Assembly (NCBI GenBank): GCA_008692225.1
Contig: VICG01000016.1
Location: forward strand, 1,508,001 to 1,572,000
DNA: 64,000 nt
Direction of reading: 5' to 3'
Source: Monilinia fructicola
Lineage: Eukaryota; Ascomycota; Leotiomycetes; Helotiales; Sclerotiniaceae
Part shown: positions 24,991 through 36,307 of the stretch, one piece after another
How the letters are laid out: each line of letters starts with the position of its first letter
Numbering within the stretch: the stretch's first letter is position 1
The notes under the pieces: generated by a model
Databases searched by the model: none
Told to the model about the DNA's origin: nothing
Seen by the model: the letters and a program-made list of their open reading frames with translations, nothing else
Made by a program: the position numbers and the translations under genes

Positions 24991-26326
24991 CATCTGTACA
25001 AGTATAGGTAGCTGGAGCCCGGTAGTATACCTACCTAGGTAATCATATCAGTGTTCCAAGGTTATTGCAATATTTATTCCTTCCTTCACTTACTCATTCA
25101 TTCACTCATTATTCATATTCGTCACTCCTCATTTGTCATTCATCAATTATTCACACATTGGATACCTACACATTCTTTGTAAAAATGGCAAGAACCAATG
25201 ATTCATCGCCCCGGGTGTCTCTATGTGTGTGTGAGCCTGAGGCAAAGATACACTACACGAGTAGGTATTTACACATCCATGGATCCATGAATGCCCATTG
25301 TATTTTAGTCTACTGTAGTCTTCCTACCCCGATTCATGATTTGCCCTTGCAAGATCAAAACGGCTCTGACTTTTCATTCTACCTCTACTCTGCACTTTCT
25401 ACTTTTGTCTTTTGTCTTTTGTCTTTCGAAGCACACTGGGCAGATGATGGAAGTTTAAATCTGTAACCTCAGTAGTAAATTTTTGATATTCAAAAATCTC
25501 AAAACCTGACTAACCCACCTAGCATGTCCACGGGTATCCCTAGAGTACCACTTTTCTGGCAGGATGCCATATATTCGTAGAATCCTCCCTAACTCTTATT
25601 ATAGCGTATATCTTACGTATATAATGGTAGGAAGCTTTGAAGCGTCCACATTGAAAGATTTTCGGAATACTATATTAGCTTCAAAATAGCTTCAAAATAG
25701 CTTTGAATACTAAATATACCATTCTCAATTCCACTTCGATTCTTCAACTTTACTTCAATTTCACTTTGACTCTTCAACTTCACTTTTAACAACATCATCA
25801 ATACATTACATCAATACCATCAATACCATCAATACCATCAATACCATTAATAGTAAGTTATTCCATTTGTTAAGAATTGCTTTTTCTACTTCGCTTCCAC
25901 TTCCCCTATTTCGAAAATGCCCCCCTCCCTCTAATAACGTATTAACCACTTTAGATTTTGAATAGTTTCAATACTACCAATAACAATAACAACAACGATA
26001 ATACTATAGATTGTGATATGTTTAAATATACCCAAATAAAGCAATACATTTAAAATAGGCCGAAATCTTGTAGTATGCTTAAATAAGCTTAGCTTAATAT
26101 ACTAAAATCAACCAATTAAGCTCAAAATAAGATATGGATTATTAGTATTAACTCCTGTTTCTATGCTATATGCTCAGAGATCCATGGATTCCCAAATGTT
26201 ATATATCAAAAAACCATTTTGAATATGGAATTATGCCATAAACCGGATATGGCATATAGCCATATTTGTGGTACTCTAGGGTATCTCAAACTTCCAAGGT
26301 TCACCAAGTATCCATGAATAAAACTA
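24991..26326. other. Intergenic region between the AT-rich block and the MITE
   Basis: No gene was found. It carries a GTACCTACCTAGGTAGGTA palindrome-like stretch near 24956-24975, (CAATACCAT)n near 25805-25850 and two ATCCATGGAT palindromes (25275-25284, 26180-26189). One 133-codon open frame near 25.1-25.5 kb lacks domain character and was not accepted. Confidence 0.5.
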
Positions 26327-26709
26327 TAGTAAAACCTGTGTATAAAGGACTACGTTATACAAGATAATTCGTTATATAGGACATTTATTCCAATTTTGGT
26401 AATTTTTATATAAAGGAACAAAATTGATTAACTTTAAAAGATTATAGAACAAATTATTTTTAATTCTATATAAAAATTAAAGATTTTATTAATTATCGTA
26501 TTAAATTTAATAAGGAATTGTTTAAATGATAATATATTATATAATTTTTTATTTTTTTTTAAAAATATTAGAAATATATAGAAAAATAATTAAACTTAGC
26601 TATACAAATTTTTCTAATGTTTTGTTGCTTAACCTGTATATACAGGAATCCTAAATATACGGGATTTAATTGACCGAATTTTTCAATCCCTTATCATCAG
26701 GTTCTACTG
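26327..26709. mobile_element. 383-bp pogo-like MITE with TA duplication
   Basis: The left end reads TAGTAAAACCTGTGTATAAA and the reverse complement of the right end reads CAGTAGAACCTGATGATAAG. These are about 25-bp terminal inverted repeats of the CAGTAGAACC type seen in pogo/Tc1-mariner elements. TA dinucleotides flank both ends (26325-26326 and 26710-26711). The interior is AT-rich and non-coding, with a further internal palindrome (CCTGTATATACAGG, near 26633). C-to-T differences at the left end suggest mutational decay. Confidence 0.75.
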
Positions 26710-26883
26710 TAATATCAGTACCGTATATTGGACATTGAATTCACAAGATTATAATCATCACATGACCAGATCAATTCAGATCATTCAAATACACGGCGGT
26801 TGAGAAGACCAGACTTTTGCAATCAATTCTACCCAATGCTCATGAACAGTTCAACGTCAACACCATAAGAAAACATTTTCAAC

Positions 26884-27935
26884 ATGGACAACAAAAAATC
26901 CAAAACCAGCTATCAATTGGATACACCATTCACAGCAGTTCAATGGTCGCTGAACCTTTACATCCTACAAAATTTCTTCACAAATCAAGACTAATCTGAA
27001 ATTCAGGCCTGAAATATCTTCAAAGGATCAAGAAACCATAGTGGAACTTCTGTGCAGGTATGTCAAGATTACAATACGCTGGAAATCATATTTCACTCAC
27101 TGATTTCTGCTTGAAGAGAATTCTTTTCCAAATGACCCCCAATCATCCCATCACTTCTTCAAATTACCTCGGATCATCTCTGCCTCCCCTTGAGAAGATA
27201 TTGAAGAATTGAAGCAGAAAGTTCTGCTGGGATCTTCTTGAAGTCTTCACTGAAAACCCTATGAGAATAAAATTGCAACTCTGATCGTCGTATTAGTATA
27301 CTGTCACCCATTGGAATCCATCGCTCCAATCACATTACCCCATCCAAAGGAAAGCGAAGCAAAAAACGCAAAAGAAGAGCCTCCAAAAGCGGAGAAGATA
27401 AATCCTCGGAATCCCCTCCACCACCCGAAATCTCCCCCTACATAATCACAGGACTTAACAGCATCCACCGAATGCTAGAAGCCTCAGTCAAGAAAGCACC
27501 AGAGACCACCCAAGCCATCGGCATGCCCACCCCCAAATCAACGAACTTCCCACCACCACTCCCCAACCCCCCCACTTCTCAACCATCTTCATCTCCCGCT
27601 CCACCACCCCCCCAATCCTCAGCTCCCACCTCCCTCAACTCATCGCCACAGCCTCCAAAACACACCCCTCCCAAGCCCCTACAAAAATCGTGCCCCTACC
27701 CAAAGGCTCCGAGACCCGAATAGCTGCAGCCCTTCACCTCCCCCGAGTATCATTCCTCGGGATGCTAGACGACGCACCGAATTCCAAGGCTTTACTCGAT
27801 GTCATTCGAGATTGTGTGGGGAATATAGATATCCCGTGGTTGGATGAGGCGAAGAAGGAGGAGTATCTAGAGACTAGGATTCGTGTCATTCAGACGACGG
27901 TAGGAAATTCGAAATCAAGTGAGAAAAAGGGGTAG
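26884..27935 (+). CDS. POP3: RNase P/MRP protein subunit POP3, one frame break
   Basis: Three exons (26884-26945, 27007-27057, 27297-27935) give about 250 aa after correction. Exon 1 reads MDNKKSKTSYQLDTPFTAVQ and splices in phase 2 to PEISSKDQETIVELLC. A 239-nt second intron leads to SILSPIGIHRSNHITPSKGK, a Lys/Arg patch and PYIITGLNSIHRMLEAS. The C-terminal part is IFISRSTTPPILSSHLPQL, PLPKGSETRIAAALHLPRVS and DIPWLDEAKKEEYLETRI, the classical Pop3 signature. Pop3 is an RNA-binding subunit (L7Ae-like fold) of nuclear RNase P and RNase MRP, which process tRNA and rRNA precursors. The two halves lie in different frames. The change falls among C-runs at 27531-27573; one missing C in the C7 run 27567-27573 restores PPHFSTIFISR. 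Intron 1 has an atypical GTCGCT donor. Confidence 0.85.
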
Positions 27936-28043
27936 GGCGCGCGGGCTGAACTCGACGTTAGGGTTAGGCGTGGAGATTGAGGAACGTGATTCGGTATGTC
28001 GGTGTAGTATCGTTGTAGATGTTGTGATATTTAGCGTAGCTTC

Positions 28044-28075
<32 letters not shown>

Positions 28076-28296
28076 CCCGAAAATGAACATGCAATCCCCC
28101 TTGAAGTCTGCCCCCCAGCCCAGCCCAGCCCAGCCCAACCGAAACTCCAAACCCCACCACTCATCCACTCCCCCAACAACACCACCCCAACGATAACCCC
28201 GCCAGCAAATCCCAATCCCCAACCCCAACACTGATAGGAGATCAAAAAATTAATACGCAGTCCGTATCCGCGAACAAGTCCACGCGAGGAGCTGGA

Positions 28297-28383
28297 ATGG
28301 TATGGTATGGTATGGTATGGTATGGTATTATGGTATGGTATGGTATGGTATGGTATGAAATGGTATGGTATGGTATGGTATGG
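28297..28383. repeat. (GGTAT)n pentanucleotide array
   Basis: About 16 units of GGTAT with a few substitutions. Confidence 0.9.
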
Positions 28384-28648
28384 AATGGAATAAGCAAAAT
28401 TCAAAAGAGACAATCCATCCATCCATCCATCCATCCCACAACCCAAGAACCCAAGATTCACCCCTTCCGGATCCGGAGAGCAGAGTCGAAGTTTGGGATG
28501 TGGAGGAAGAGAAGGATGTTGGAGGGAGATGGTGGAATGGTAGGGAGGGAGGGAGGAGGTAAGCAGATAGCTGGCGCGAGGGAGAACACGCTGTGGGATG
28601 AACATGTTTGTGTGGGGTGGGTGGATTTTGGGGGTTGGTTGATGTTGG

Positions 28649-28661
<13 letters not shown>

Positions 28662-28712
<51 letters not shown>
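28662..28712. repeat. (GT)n microsatellite, about 25 units
   Basis: A pure GT run ending in GTATATGCAT. Confidence 0.95.
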
Positions 28713-28717
<5 letters not shown>

Positions 28718-29007
28718 CATTATTTATGTAAACGAGGAATTGAGGGATGGGATTATTCTTTCTCTATTCTTTGCGCGCTCGCTCGCTCACTGATTGCTTG
28801 ATTGCTTGATTGATTGATCCATTCATGCGCTCGCTTGGAGATTCAAAAGCTAGCTAGGTGGGTGGGTAGGTAGGTAGGTAGGTATGCGAGGACGCACCCC
28901 CGCGCCCGCAATGCATCTCCATCAGAGCTCTCCAAGGTTCCCATCATATCCCATCACAATTGATACCCCACCTCCCTTTTCCACCCCCTCCCCCCCTCGG
29001 CGAAAAT

Positions 29008-29695
29008 TCACTCCCTCCCCTCCCCCTCCCCAGCAAGTAAGCTCTCCACCTTCCTGACCTTCTCGTCAAAATGCTGGATTTTATCCGTCCGCGTCCCCGC
29101 TCGGATATCGGTCTGCACGCGCAACACGCCGTTTTGATGGACGAGGGTGTGGGCTTGGCCGATGAGACGCATGACTTGGTCCCAGGTGCCTTCTTGGGGG
29201 GTGTTAGTTTGTGGATTTTTTTTGGGTTCTCTCTCTCGCTCTCTCTCTGTGTGTGTGTGTGTGTGTGTTTGGGGGATCACGGGATAAAGAGAGGGAAGAT
29301 GGAAAAGGAAAAGGAAAAGGAAAAGGAAAAGAGAATGATCGATCATGACTTACCGACGGTGGTTCCGGCGGAGTGCATACTATAGCTTAATCCGCTGGCT
29401 TTCATCAATCGTTGGACGGCGGCTACTTCTTTTGATACTGAGGGGGTGGGGGTGCCGATCTGCGGGGGTGCGGGCCGGGCTTGTCAGTACTTTTTGTTTC
29501 GTGTTTTGTTTCTCGTTTTGGGGATTGGGAGGGGGATGAGGAAGTGGCGAGGGAATGGGGGTGATGGTGAGAAGGGGGGGATGGCGAAATGTTATCGAAA
29601 AGGAGAGTTACGGGAATCAAACAGAAATCTGCCACGGCTGTGGGGGGTGTAGGAAGATTGGCATAGTCGATTGGGGTGGAGGTTGCAGAGGACAT
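29008..29695 (-). CDS. Ecm15/MTH1187-type thiamine-binding family protein
   Basis: Three exons (29612-29695, 29354-29459, 29008-29192) give 124 aa with an intact frame. The protein starts MSSATSTPIDYANLPTPPTA and continues VADFCLIP|IGTPTPSVSKEVAAVQRLMK, then SGLSYSMHSAGTTV|EGTWDQVMRLIGQAH and the helical tail RVQTDIRAGTRTDKIQHFDE. Length and motifs fit the small ferredoxin-fold UPF0045/MTH1187 family (yeast Ecm15), which binds thiamine-like ligands as an oligomer. Yeast ECM15 has been linked to cell-wall phenotypes. Intron 2 (29193-29353) is mostly CA/GA and CCTTTT microsatellite on the coding strand but keeps a GTAAGT donor, an AAACTAAC branch and an AAG acceptor. Confidence 0.88.
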
Positions 29696-32600
29696 TCTGG
29701 GGGATTACTTTGTATTGGGGTAAGGAATTCGTTGGAGTAAGTTCTCGCTTTAGAGATTCATGCGATATTCTGGGAATGGATGTGAGATTGTTTATAGGAT
29801 GGGATGCCGGGGGTTCATGCATCCAATGTGTTTGATGGAAGTTGTCGAGAGAGAAAATGGAAGATGGAGCATGTGACACGTGATGCGGGGTAATTCTGTG
29901 ATGACCCCGCCATCCATTCTTCGGGCGAATTACCCAGCTACTAAGTGGTACTTTTATGAATCCATGGATCTTCTTACTACTTGTTGAATGGTCAGTGGCT
30001 CGTGATATACATCTCCAACCTGAAACCTACATAAGTTATCATATCAATTTGCCATGTTCAGAATATAAGAAAGATATAGGTGAAACCGATACAGCGGGCA
30101 CGATGGAACGAAGCTCTAGTTTCCTTAGATATATGATATGCATCGACCTCTATCTATGTAGGTAGTTTAACCGACCCCCTATTGAACCATCCTTCAAGAT
30201 TAAGTATTAGCTATGGTCCATTCGACAGATGCTGCCTCTGTGCTAACATCATAGATATTGACCTCGGAATCGAAATAGTTTCTTTTGTTAGTGGGAAAAG
30301 GCTATGCACGAAATACAGTAGCACTTCATCATCTATCATGGAGGGGGTACCATTCCTAACTCCTCCGATCTATGAGTGCGATATCTAATCTATTCCAATA
30401 TTTTGAATGAAGAATGGGGAAAACCGATGAGAGAGGTGTATTTCAGAGTTCATCCTCAACCAATTGACGATGATGTTTCCAGAACTCATACGCAGCATTC
30501 GTCTCGCTCACTCACCATCTGCCGTGGTTTTTACCATTCTGCATCTGAATGCAGGTCGTCGCTTTGTATGTTCGTTCCACCTTTCTACATTATGCCAGTC
30601 AACACTCTCATATCATCTTCGATGGTTACTTGATTGATCCTCGACCATTTAACTGTGAACTTCGATTCTCAATCCAAACGACAAGTTAGCCCCTCGTCAG
30701 CAATCACATCATCCCCTCAGCTCGTCCCATCCAAACCGGGTGACCCCAATATCAAAGGAGGAAGATCCACCTAGCCCCATATTCTTTGCATGCCCGCCGT
30801 CTTCAACATCGATCTCTCTACATATTCAGCTCCTTGAGTAACGTTTAGTACGGGTATGATGGGAGTTGATAGGCACACATTCTTTGTCGGTGATATTTTG
30901 GTAGAAGGTAAATGATGTGCCGCGAGATGTACGGAGTATATTGTCTTGAGATGGCGGTGAGGTACCTACCGCAAGGGTATGTTTGGCTGGGTGGGAGATT
31001 GGAATGTGAGGAATAGTGGGCGACTATGCTGGTTGGGGTTACGGGGTATAAGGGGGATAGGGAGAGGAGGGAACAGTGAGAGAGAAACAGAGGGATGGAT
31101 AGCAGACGGGCTGTAGATGAAAGAGATGTAAGAGGGGAAGAAAGAAAGAAAGAAAGAAAGAAATAGGTCTACGCGTACAGTACCAAGTCAAAGCATAAGA
31201 CAGCCTGCATTGGGTACGTATATATGCGACAGCCCACATCCATGGATAGAGTAAATCAAAACCACCACTCCATATTCCAAAGCATGGCAATAATGACATG
31301 AATGTTTTCCCAAATCCAATAGTGTACCATTTTGTGGACCTCCATCTAGCCTCACCGTATGTAGTTGTCCAGTATCAATCAATGAGAGCGCGAGATGAGA
31401 GTCGAGACATCGGGATTCACACGTGATAGGGAGTAGGAGCTCAGTCAGGTTAGGATGCATTATCCCATCACGGGACCACCAGGACGCAACTTGCAAGGTT
31501 ACTGTACAGTAGAGATGACAAGTTAAGCATGGATGATCTCAAGCTCAAATTGTGGAACGAACTTGCTTGGCTCGTCCGTTTTCCCAATGGCCCGAATTCG
31601 AATATCGCCATGCGAAAGCCCTTCCTTACGCATCCCATCCCCCCTTTTTTGATCTTTGGAGGAACTCACCGTCTTGCGAGTACATTGCGATGATATCGTG
31701 TCGTATCGTTCGTTCATCGTGCTCACATATCCATGATGATTGATATCTGATATCTGATATCTGATGTCTGATGTCCTCAACTGTATCTAATGTTTAACAT
31801 TCATTATTAATCTCTGCCCGCCCCGCGAAAGGATGATCCGTCGAAATCTGAAATCGTAATACAGCATGCAGTGCAGGAGACACTGGTGTGTATGACTGAA
31901 GCATTGGTGGTTTGATGAATGGTGGATTCTCGGATCTGGTATTGAGTTTTACAGTACTGTACTACTGTATGGTTGACACGGGATTTAGTGGGGAGGATGG
32001 GAGATTCTCCATTTCTTGTAATTGTTGAGACTCGAAGGGGAGAAGATGTGGTGGTGGATGGGGATGAGGATGGGGATGGGGATGAGGATGAAGATGAGGA
32101 TGAAGACGAGGATGAGAATGAGGATAAGGATGAGAATGAGGGTGTATACCTACTCAGGTAGTGGAAGTTTAGACGAGTAATGGATGGATTTGAATTTATT
32201 GATCTTGACACCTTTGCATACATATACATATACATATATATATATACATACATACTCCGTACATACACACACATATATACATACAACTATCGCTTCCAAG
32301 TCTCTCTTAAAATCCACTCAACGCCCATCGTGAATTAGGGTTCGCGGGAAAGGGCGGGAAAGGGCGGGAAAGGGAAATTCCCGGAGACTTGGGATTTCTT
32401 AGGTGGCGGGTAGGATCAACATTTTCTACAAGCTTCATGCTTCAAGCTTCAACTTCCTCCAACCTTTCACTTTGCTTACTACTGTAGGTAGATGGATGAT
32501 TAGTCATCACTGCACAGTATCAACTTTTCAAGACCAACCACTTGTACTGTACTACTAATAATAATAATAAATAGGTAACTGCATGTATGAAGATCATTCT

Positions 32601-33906
32601 CCATCTTTGAGGTCAACATTGATCAATTTAATCAATTTAATCAATTTATGAAGCAATTTAATCAATCGTCTTCGTCATCTCCTAAACTCCACGACGCTGA
32701 TGATGTTCTATTGGTCCATGCATTCATTGATTTTCAAGGTACTCCAAGGTTCCAAGGCTGTTCTGCACACTGCACAGTAGTGAGTGCGGTATCATGCCAG
32801 TACGTACTATGTTGTACCTCACTGCCTCAGCCATGATGATGATGGATATAAATAGAAACTCTGGAATAGCTACAGTCGGAAGATCCATTCTTATCAACAG
32901 TCCTTACTCCAGGGCTCCGGCTACGTTAGACGTGTCACGTTAGTCCAGAGTGCAGTCAATGTACATTGTACACTGTACAGTATAAGATGAGATGTACAAT
33001 GTACATTACTCGTCCCGTCTTGTGAAGCTTCCAAGTTCCAACAAATGCTTTTTTAACATCCTCCGTTATGCTATTTACTATCTACTACTTATTACTTACT
33101 ACTTACTACTTACTACTTACTACTTACTACTTACTACACTCTGCACTCTGCACTCTGCACTCTGCACTCTGCACATGCTAAACAAGCATCACCTTGGTGT
33201 ATACTGTACATGTACAGTCTCATCCTCGAATCCAGGATGTCCATCGTTTCATGCGCTTCCCGAAGAACTATTGATTGGGACTTTGGAAGTTCTCTCCTTT
33301 CTAGACTCTGCTTCAAATACGGATTCGCTCCACTTTTCCAAGACTCGTAATGTTGTTGGCTTACGACTTGTTCCGTTCATACAATACGACAATCTCAGGA
33401 GAAGGAGAAGGAGAAGAAGGAGAAGGAGAATTGAAAGAGGTAAAGAGGTAACGAGGCGCAGTGGTCAATCACAATCACAATCATAATCATAATCATAATA
33501 ATGAACGAGGTCGAATCTATGTCCCGTATTTCATTTATATCTGGACAATCAATCCATTTATTATTGTCATTATTATCTTGTTGAAAAGTTCTCCATACTT
33601 ATGAAGTCTCTTTCTCTCTCTTTTCCTTGAAAGAGATTTTTTGGTTTATTTGTCTATTTGACCTTCTCATACATTATTTGCTCTTGAGAACGCACTTTGA
33701 TTGTTTTTTGTCATATTGTTCGAGAATTACCTAGTAGAATCAGAGTCGATAGATATATTTCATAGCATTTGCTGTTACTTTATTCTCTGTTGCGAAAGAT
33801 TCTTCGAAGCTTGTCATCTATCTATCAATCTATCAATCTATCAATCAATCTATCCATCTATCCATCTATCACCAACCAATACCATCCATCCCCTATCCTA
33901 TCAAAC
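29696..33906. other. 4.2-kb gene-poor region
   Basis: I found no convincing gene. Simple repeats include (GAAA)n at about 31138-31161, GATATCTGAT near 31740-31770, GATGAG/GATGGG at 32050-32140, TACTTAC at about 33075-33136 and CTCTGCA at 33137-33175. Two ATCCATGGAT palindromes (29960-29969, 31238-31247) and two TACTCCGTA/TACGGAGTA sites (30930-30938, 32253-32261) fall here. A 102-codon minus-strand frame near 31.2-31.5 kb has no recognisable features. The last 90 bp before the next gene are TCTATCAATC-type repeats, probably 5' leader. Confidence 0.5.
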
Positions 33907-35106
33907 ATGAAGTCATTTCTTGCTGTCGCGACAGCACTTCTCTCTTTGACTAGATCTACTCAAGCTATTCCTCCAAATGGTGCTTATGGGATTGAACAGC
34001 CAACGACCAACTCCAATTCAATATCAGTCAGAGATACCGTCGCTTGTAACAATTCACCAGAACTATGCAGTCGTCACTATAACAATATCACACACATGGG
34101 AGCTCACGATTCGGCATTTTTACGAGACTCAACCACCGGATTTTCCACTGCTGGCAATCAATTCTATAATGTCACGGTCGCTTTATCAGCCGGTATTCGA
34201 TTGCTCCAAGCTCAAGTGCACAATTCCAATGGAACGTTAGAATTATGCCATACGTCGTGTCTACTTCTAGATGGTGGCAGTCTCGAATCCTTCTTGAAAG
34301 AAATCAAAACGTGGATGGACTCAAATACAAATGAAGTCGTCACTCTCCTTCTGGTTAATTCTGATGATAAGTCGGCGGCTGACTTCGGTTCCGTCTTCTC
34401 CTCGTCTGGAATTGATACTTATGGCTACACACCGACGTCTACCACCGAACCCATCTCCACTTGGCCTACTCTTCAAACTCTCATTACCGCCAATACAAGA
34501 TTGATTACCTTCATCGCAAGTATTGATTATGATTCAACATATCCATACCTCCTCCCAGAATTTACCTACGTCTTCGAAACCTACTTTGGAGTTCTCTCCC
34601 TTGATGCATTCAATTGCACTCTGCAACGTCCTACCTCGGTCGATTCAGCCTCCGCCGCCGTCTCCTCCAATTACATGGGCCTCGTAAATCACTTTGCCGA
34701 TTCGGCTCAATCATTTGGCATCATCGTGCCCGACGTAGGAAATATCACCACCACGAATTCCCCCGATACAACTACCGAAGGTGCCTTGGGAACTCAAGCC
34801 GAGCAGTGTAAGAAGGAGTGGGGTGTCAAGCCAACCTTCATTTTGGTAGATTTCTTCAACGTCGGGCCGAGTATCGAGACGGCGGATTCTTTGAATGGGA
34901 TTTTGGGGGCCACGACGGGACGCACGAATGTTAGTACGAGCGTTTTGACGGAGAGTAGCAGTAGTGATTCCAGCAGTGGTTCCAGCAGTGGTTCCGGCAG
35001 TGGTTCTAGCAGTGGAGCTGGCGCATTGGGATTGGGTTTGTGGAATAATTGGGAATGGATGTGGATCATGATGGGAGTGGTTGCAGTTGGGAATACTTGC
35101 TTGTGA
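33907..35106 (+). CDS. PLC-like phosphodiesterase, secreted and probably GPI-anchored
   Basis: One exon, 399 aa. The ATG at 33907 opens a clear signal peptide (MKSFLAVATALLSLTRSTQA), so the longer upstream frame was rejected. The body matches the fungal PI-PLC-X-like (TIM-barrel) family: CSRHYNNITHMGAHDSAF holds the first catalytic-type His, ELCHTSC the second, and FLKEIKTWMDSNTNEVVTLL and TRLITFIAS follow. Such proteins are thought to cleave phosphodiester bonds of phospholipid or GPI-like substrates, but most fungal members are uncharacterised. After the barrel come a Ser/Gly-rich stalk (about residues 352-378) and a hydrophobic C-terminus, consistent with GPI anchoring. Several N-glycosylation sequons (NIT, NVT, NGT) are present. 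It has no operon-like relation to its neighbours. Confidence 0.87.
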   Translation: MKSFLAVATALLSLTRSTQAIPPNGAYGIEQPTTNSNSISVRDTVACNNSPELCSRHYNNITHMGAHDSAFLRDSTTGFSTAGNQFYNVTVALSAGIRLLQAQVHNSNGTLELCHTSCLLLDGGSLESFLKEIKTWMDSNTNEVVTLLLVNSDDKSAADFGSVFSSSGIDTYGYTPTSTTEPISTWPTLQTLITANTRLITFIASIDYDSTYPYLLPEFTYVFETYFGVLSLDAFNCTLQRPTSVDSASAAVSSNYMGLVNHFADSAQSFGIIVPDVGNITTTNSPDTTTEGALGTQAEQCKKEWGVKPTFILVDFFNVGPSIETADSLNGILGATTGRTNVSTSVLTESSSSDSSSGSSSGSGSGSSSGAGALGLGLWNNWEWMWIMMGVVAVGNTCL

Positions 35107-35345
35107 TGAGGATATCCCCCTTTTTCCTTTCCTCGGGGGGATTTCTTTGATTGATGAAACTATGAATGAAGATTTGTTTTTTGTTTTTGTTTCAAATATC
35201 TTTACATAGCGATGGTGTTTGGGGGATTGGGCATGGAAGGTAGGATTCTATTACCATTTTTTTCATGAGAATAGGAGAAGTTGGGAAGAGATTTATGTAT
35301 GGTTTGGAGGATTAACAGGTTCAGGTTATGTAAAATGAGATGGGT

Positions 35346-35380
<35 letters not shown>

Positions 35381-36307
35381 ATTTAGATTTAGATTTAGAT
35401 TTAGATTTGACTTGGGTTTGGATTTGGATTTGGATTTGGATTATCTAGACGATCGATTAAAGTCTGTAATGATATCCATGGATCCGTGGATTCTCGAGTT
35501 ATATAATTTATGATTTTCATATACAATATTACACATTTTCATCCAAATCCAATGTCGTTTTATTCGATTTACACATCAATAATCCTTTATCATCCATTAT
35601 TATATCCTCTAATTACCCAGGTACCTGGGTATGTCTTATTCATCTCAATGTTCTCTACGGAGTACTATACTCGTCCCAAATATTGTTGAAATTTCAACCA
35701 ATCACATGGCTCACACCTGACCCACTCAAATGTGATGACTAATCCTCCTGATATGAATTTCATTTGCTACACTACTCCGTACACATCTTGTACGCCCTAC
35801 AATTAACATCATCTACCCAGGTATATTCAACATCCACATCCACCAATCTCATCTCTCATCATTCTTCACAGATGGCCAAATGTCCATCGCTGATAGATAC
35901 CCTTGGGAACTTTAAGTTTGCTCTCTTTGCGGATTGATGGATCAACGCGATAACAAGCATATCATTCAACATCCCTCTTACCGGTACACCCACACTTACG
36001 GTTAAGTATCATTCAATTGAAGCTATTGGAACCCTTTCACCTTCTCTTTCCATCACTTTGATCTCGGATATTCTAGGAAATATCCTGGGTATCATATCTG
36101 TCTATCCATGTGAGAATCGAGTCTTCAGATAGTTATCTAGACTAGATAGCAATCTCTATCCATGCATGAGTCATTTCATCTTGTCAATACAACCCCGTAG
36201 TCTCCATCACAATACAACAACCAAGTTAAATTCTCCCTAACTCTCCCTCACCATTTCTCCCTTTTCCTCCATCCAACTCCCAAGTCCCTTGGACCTTGGC
36301 CTATACC
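35107..36307. other. Intergenic region with three hexanucleotide arrays
   Basis: Adjacent arrays of GGGTAT (about 35347-35378), TTTAGA (about 35381-35410) and TTTGGA (about 35416-35440) follow the PLC-like gene. Two TACTCCGTA-type sites (35656-35664, 35773-35781) and one ATCCATGGAT (35474-35483) lie downstream. No gene was found before the GNAT gene. Confidence 0.55.
35347..35440. repeat. Three back-to-back hexanucleotide arrays
   Basis: About five GGGTAT, five TTTAGA and four TTTGGA units follow each other with almost no spacer. None is the TTAGGG telomere unit. Confidence 0.85.

Larger units (their letters stand above)
27936..29007. other. Intergenic region dominated by microsatellites
   Basis: It contains CATCAT repeats (about 28047-28075), (GGTAT)n (28297-28383), CCAT repeats (28413-28436), (GT)n (28662-28712), GATT repeats near 28791-28818 and TAGG repeats near 28856-28883. 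The open frames here simply translate the repeats. No gene was found. Confidence 0.65.

Noticed and set aside
31188..31496. 102-codon minus-strand frame
   Set aside because: No recognised motif, no supported start context and no intron signals; it sits in repeat-bearing intergenic DNA.
35347..35440. Possible telomere-like repeat
   Set aside because: Units are GGGTAT, TTTAGA and TTTGGA, not TTAGGG, in short arrays internal to a gene-bearing contig.
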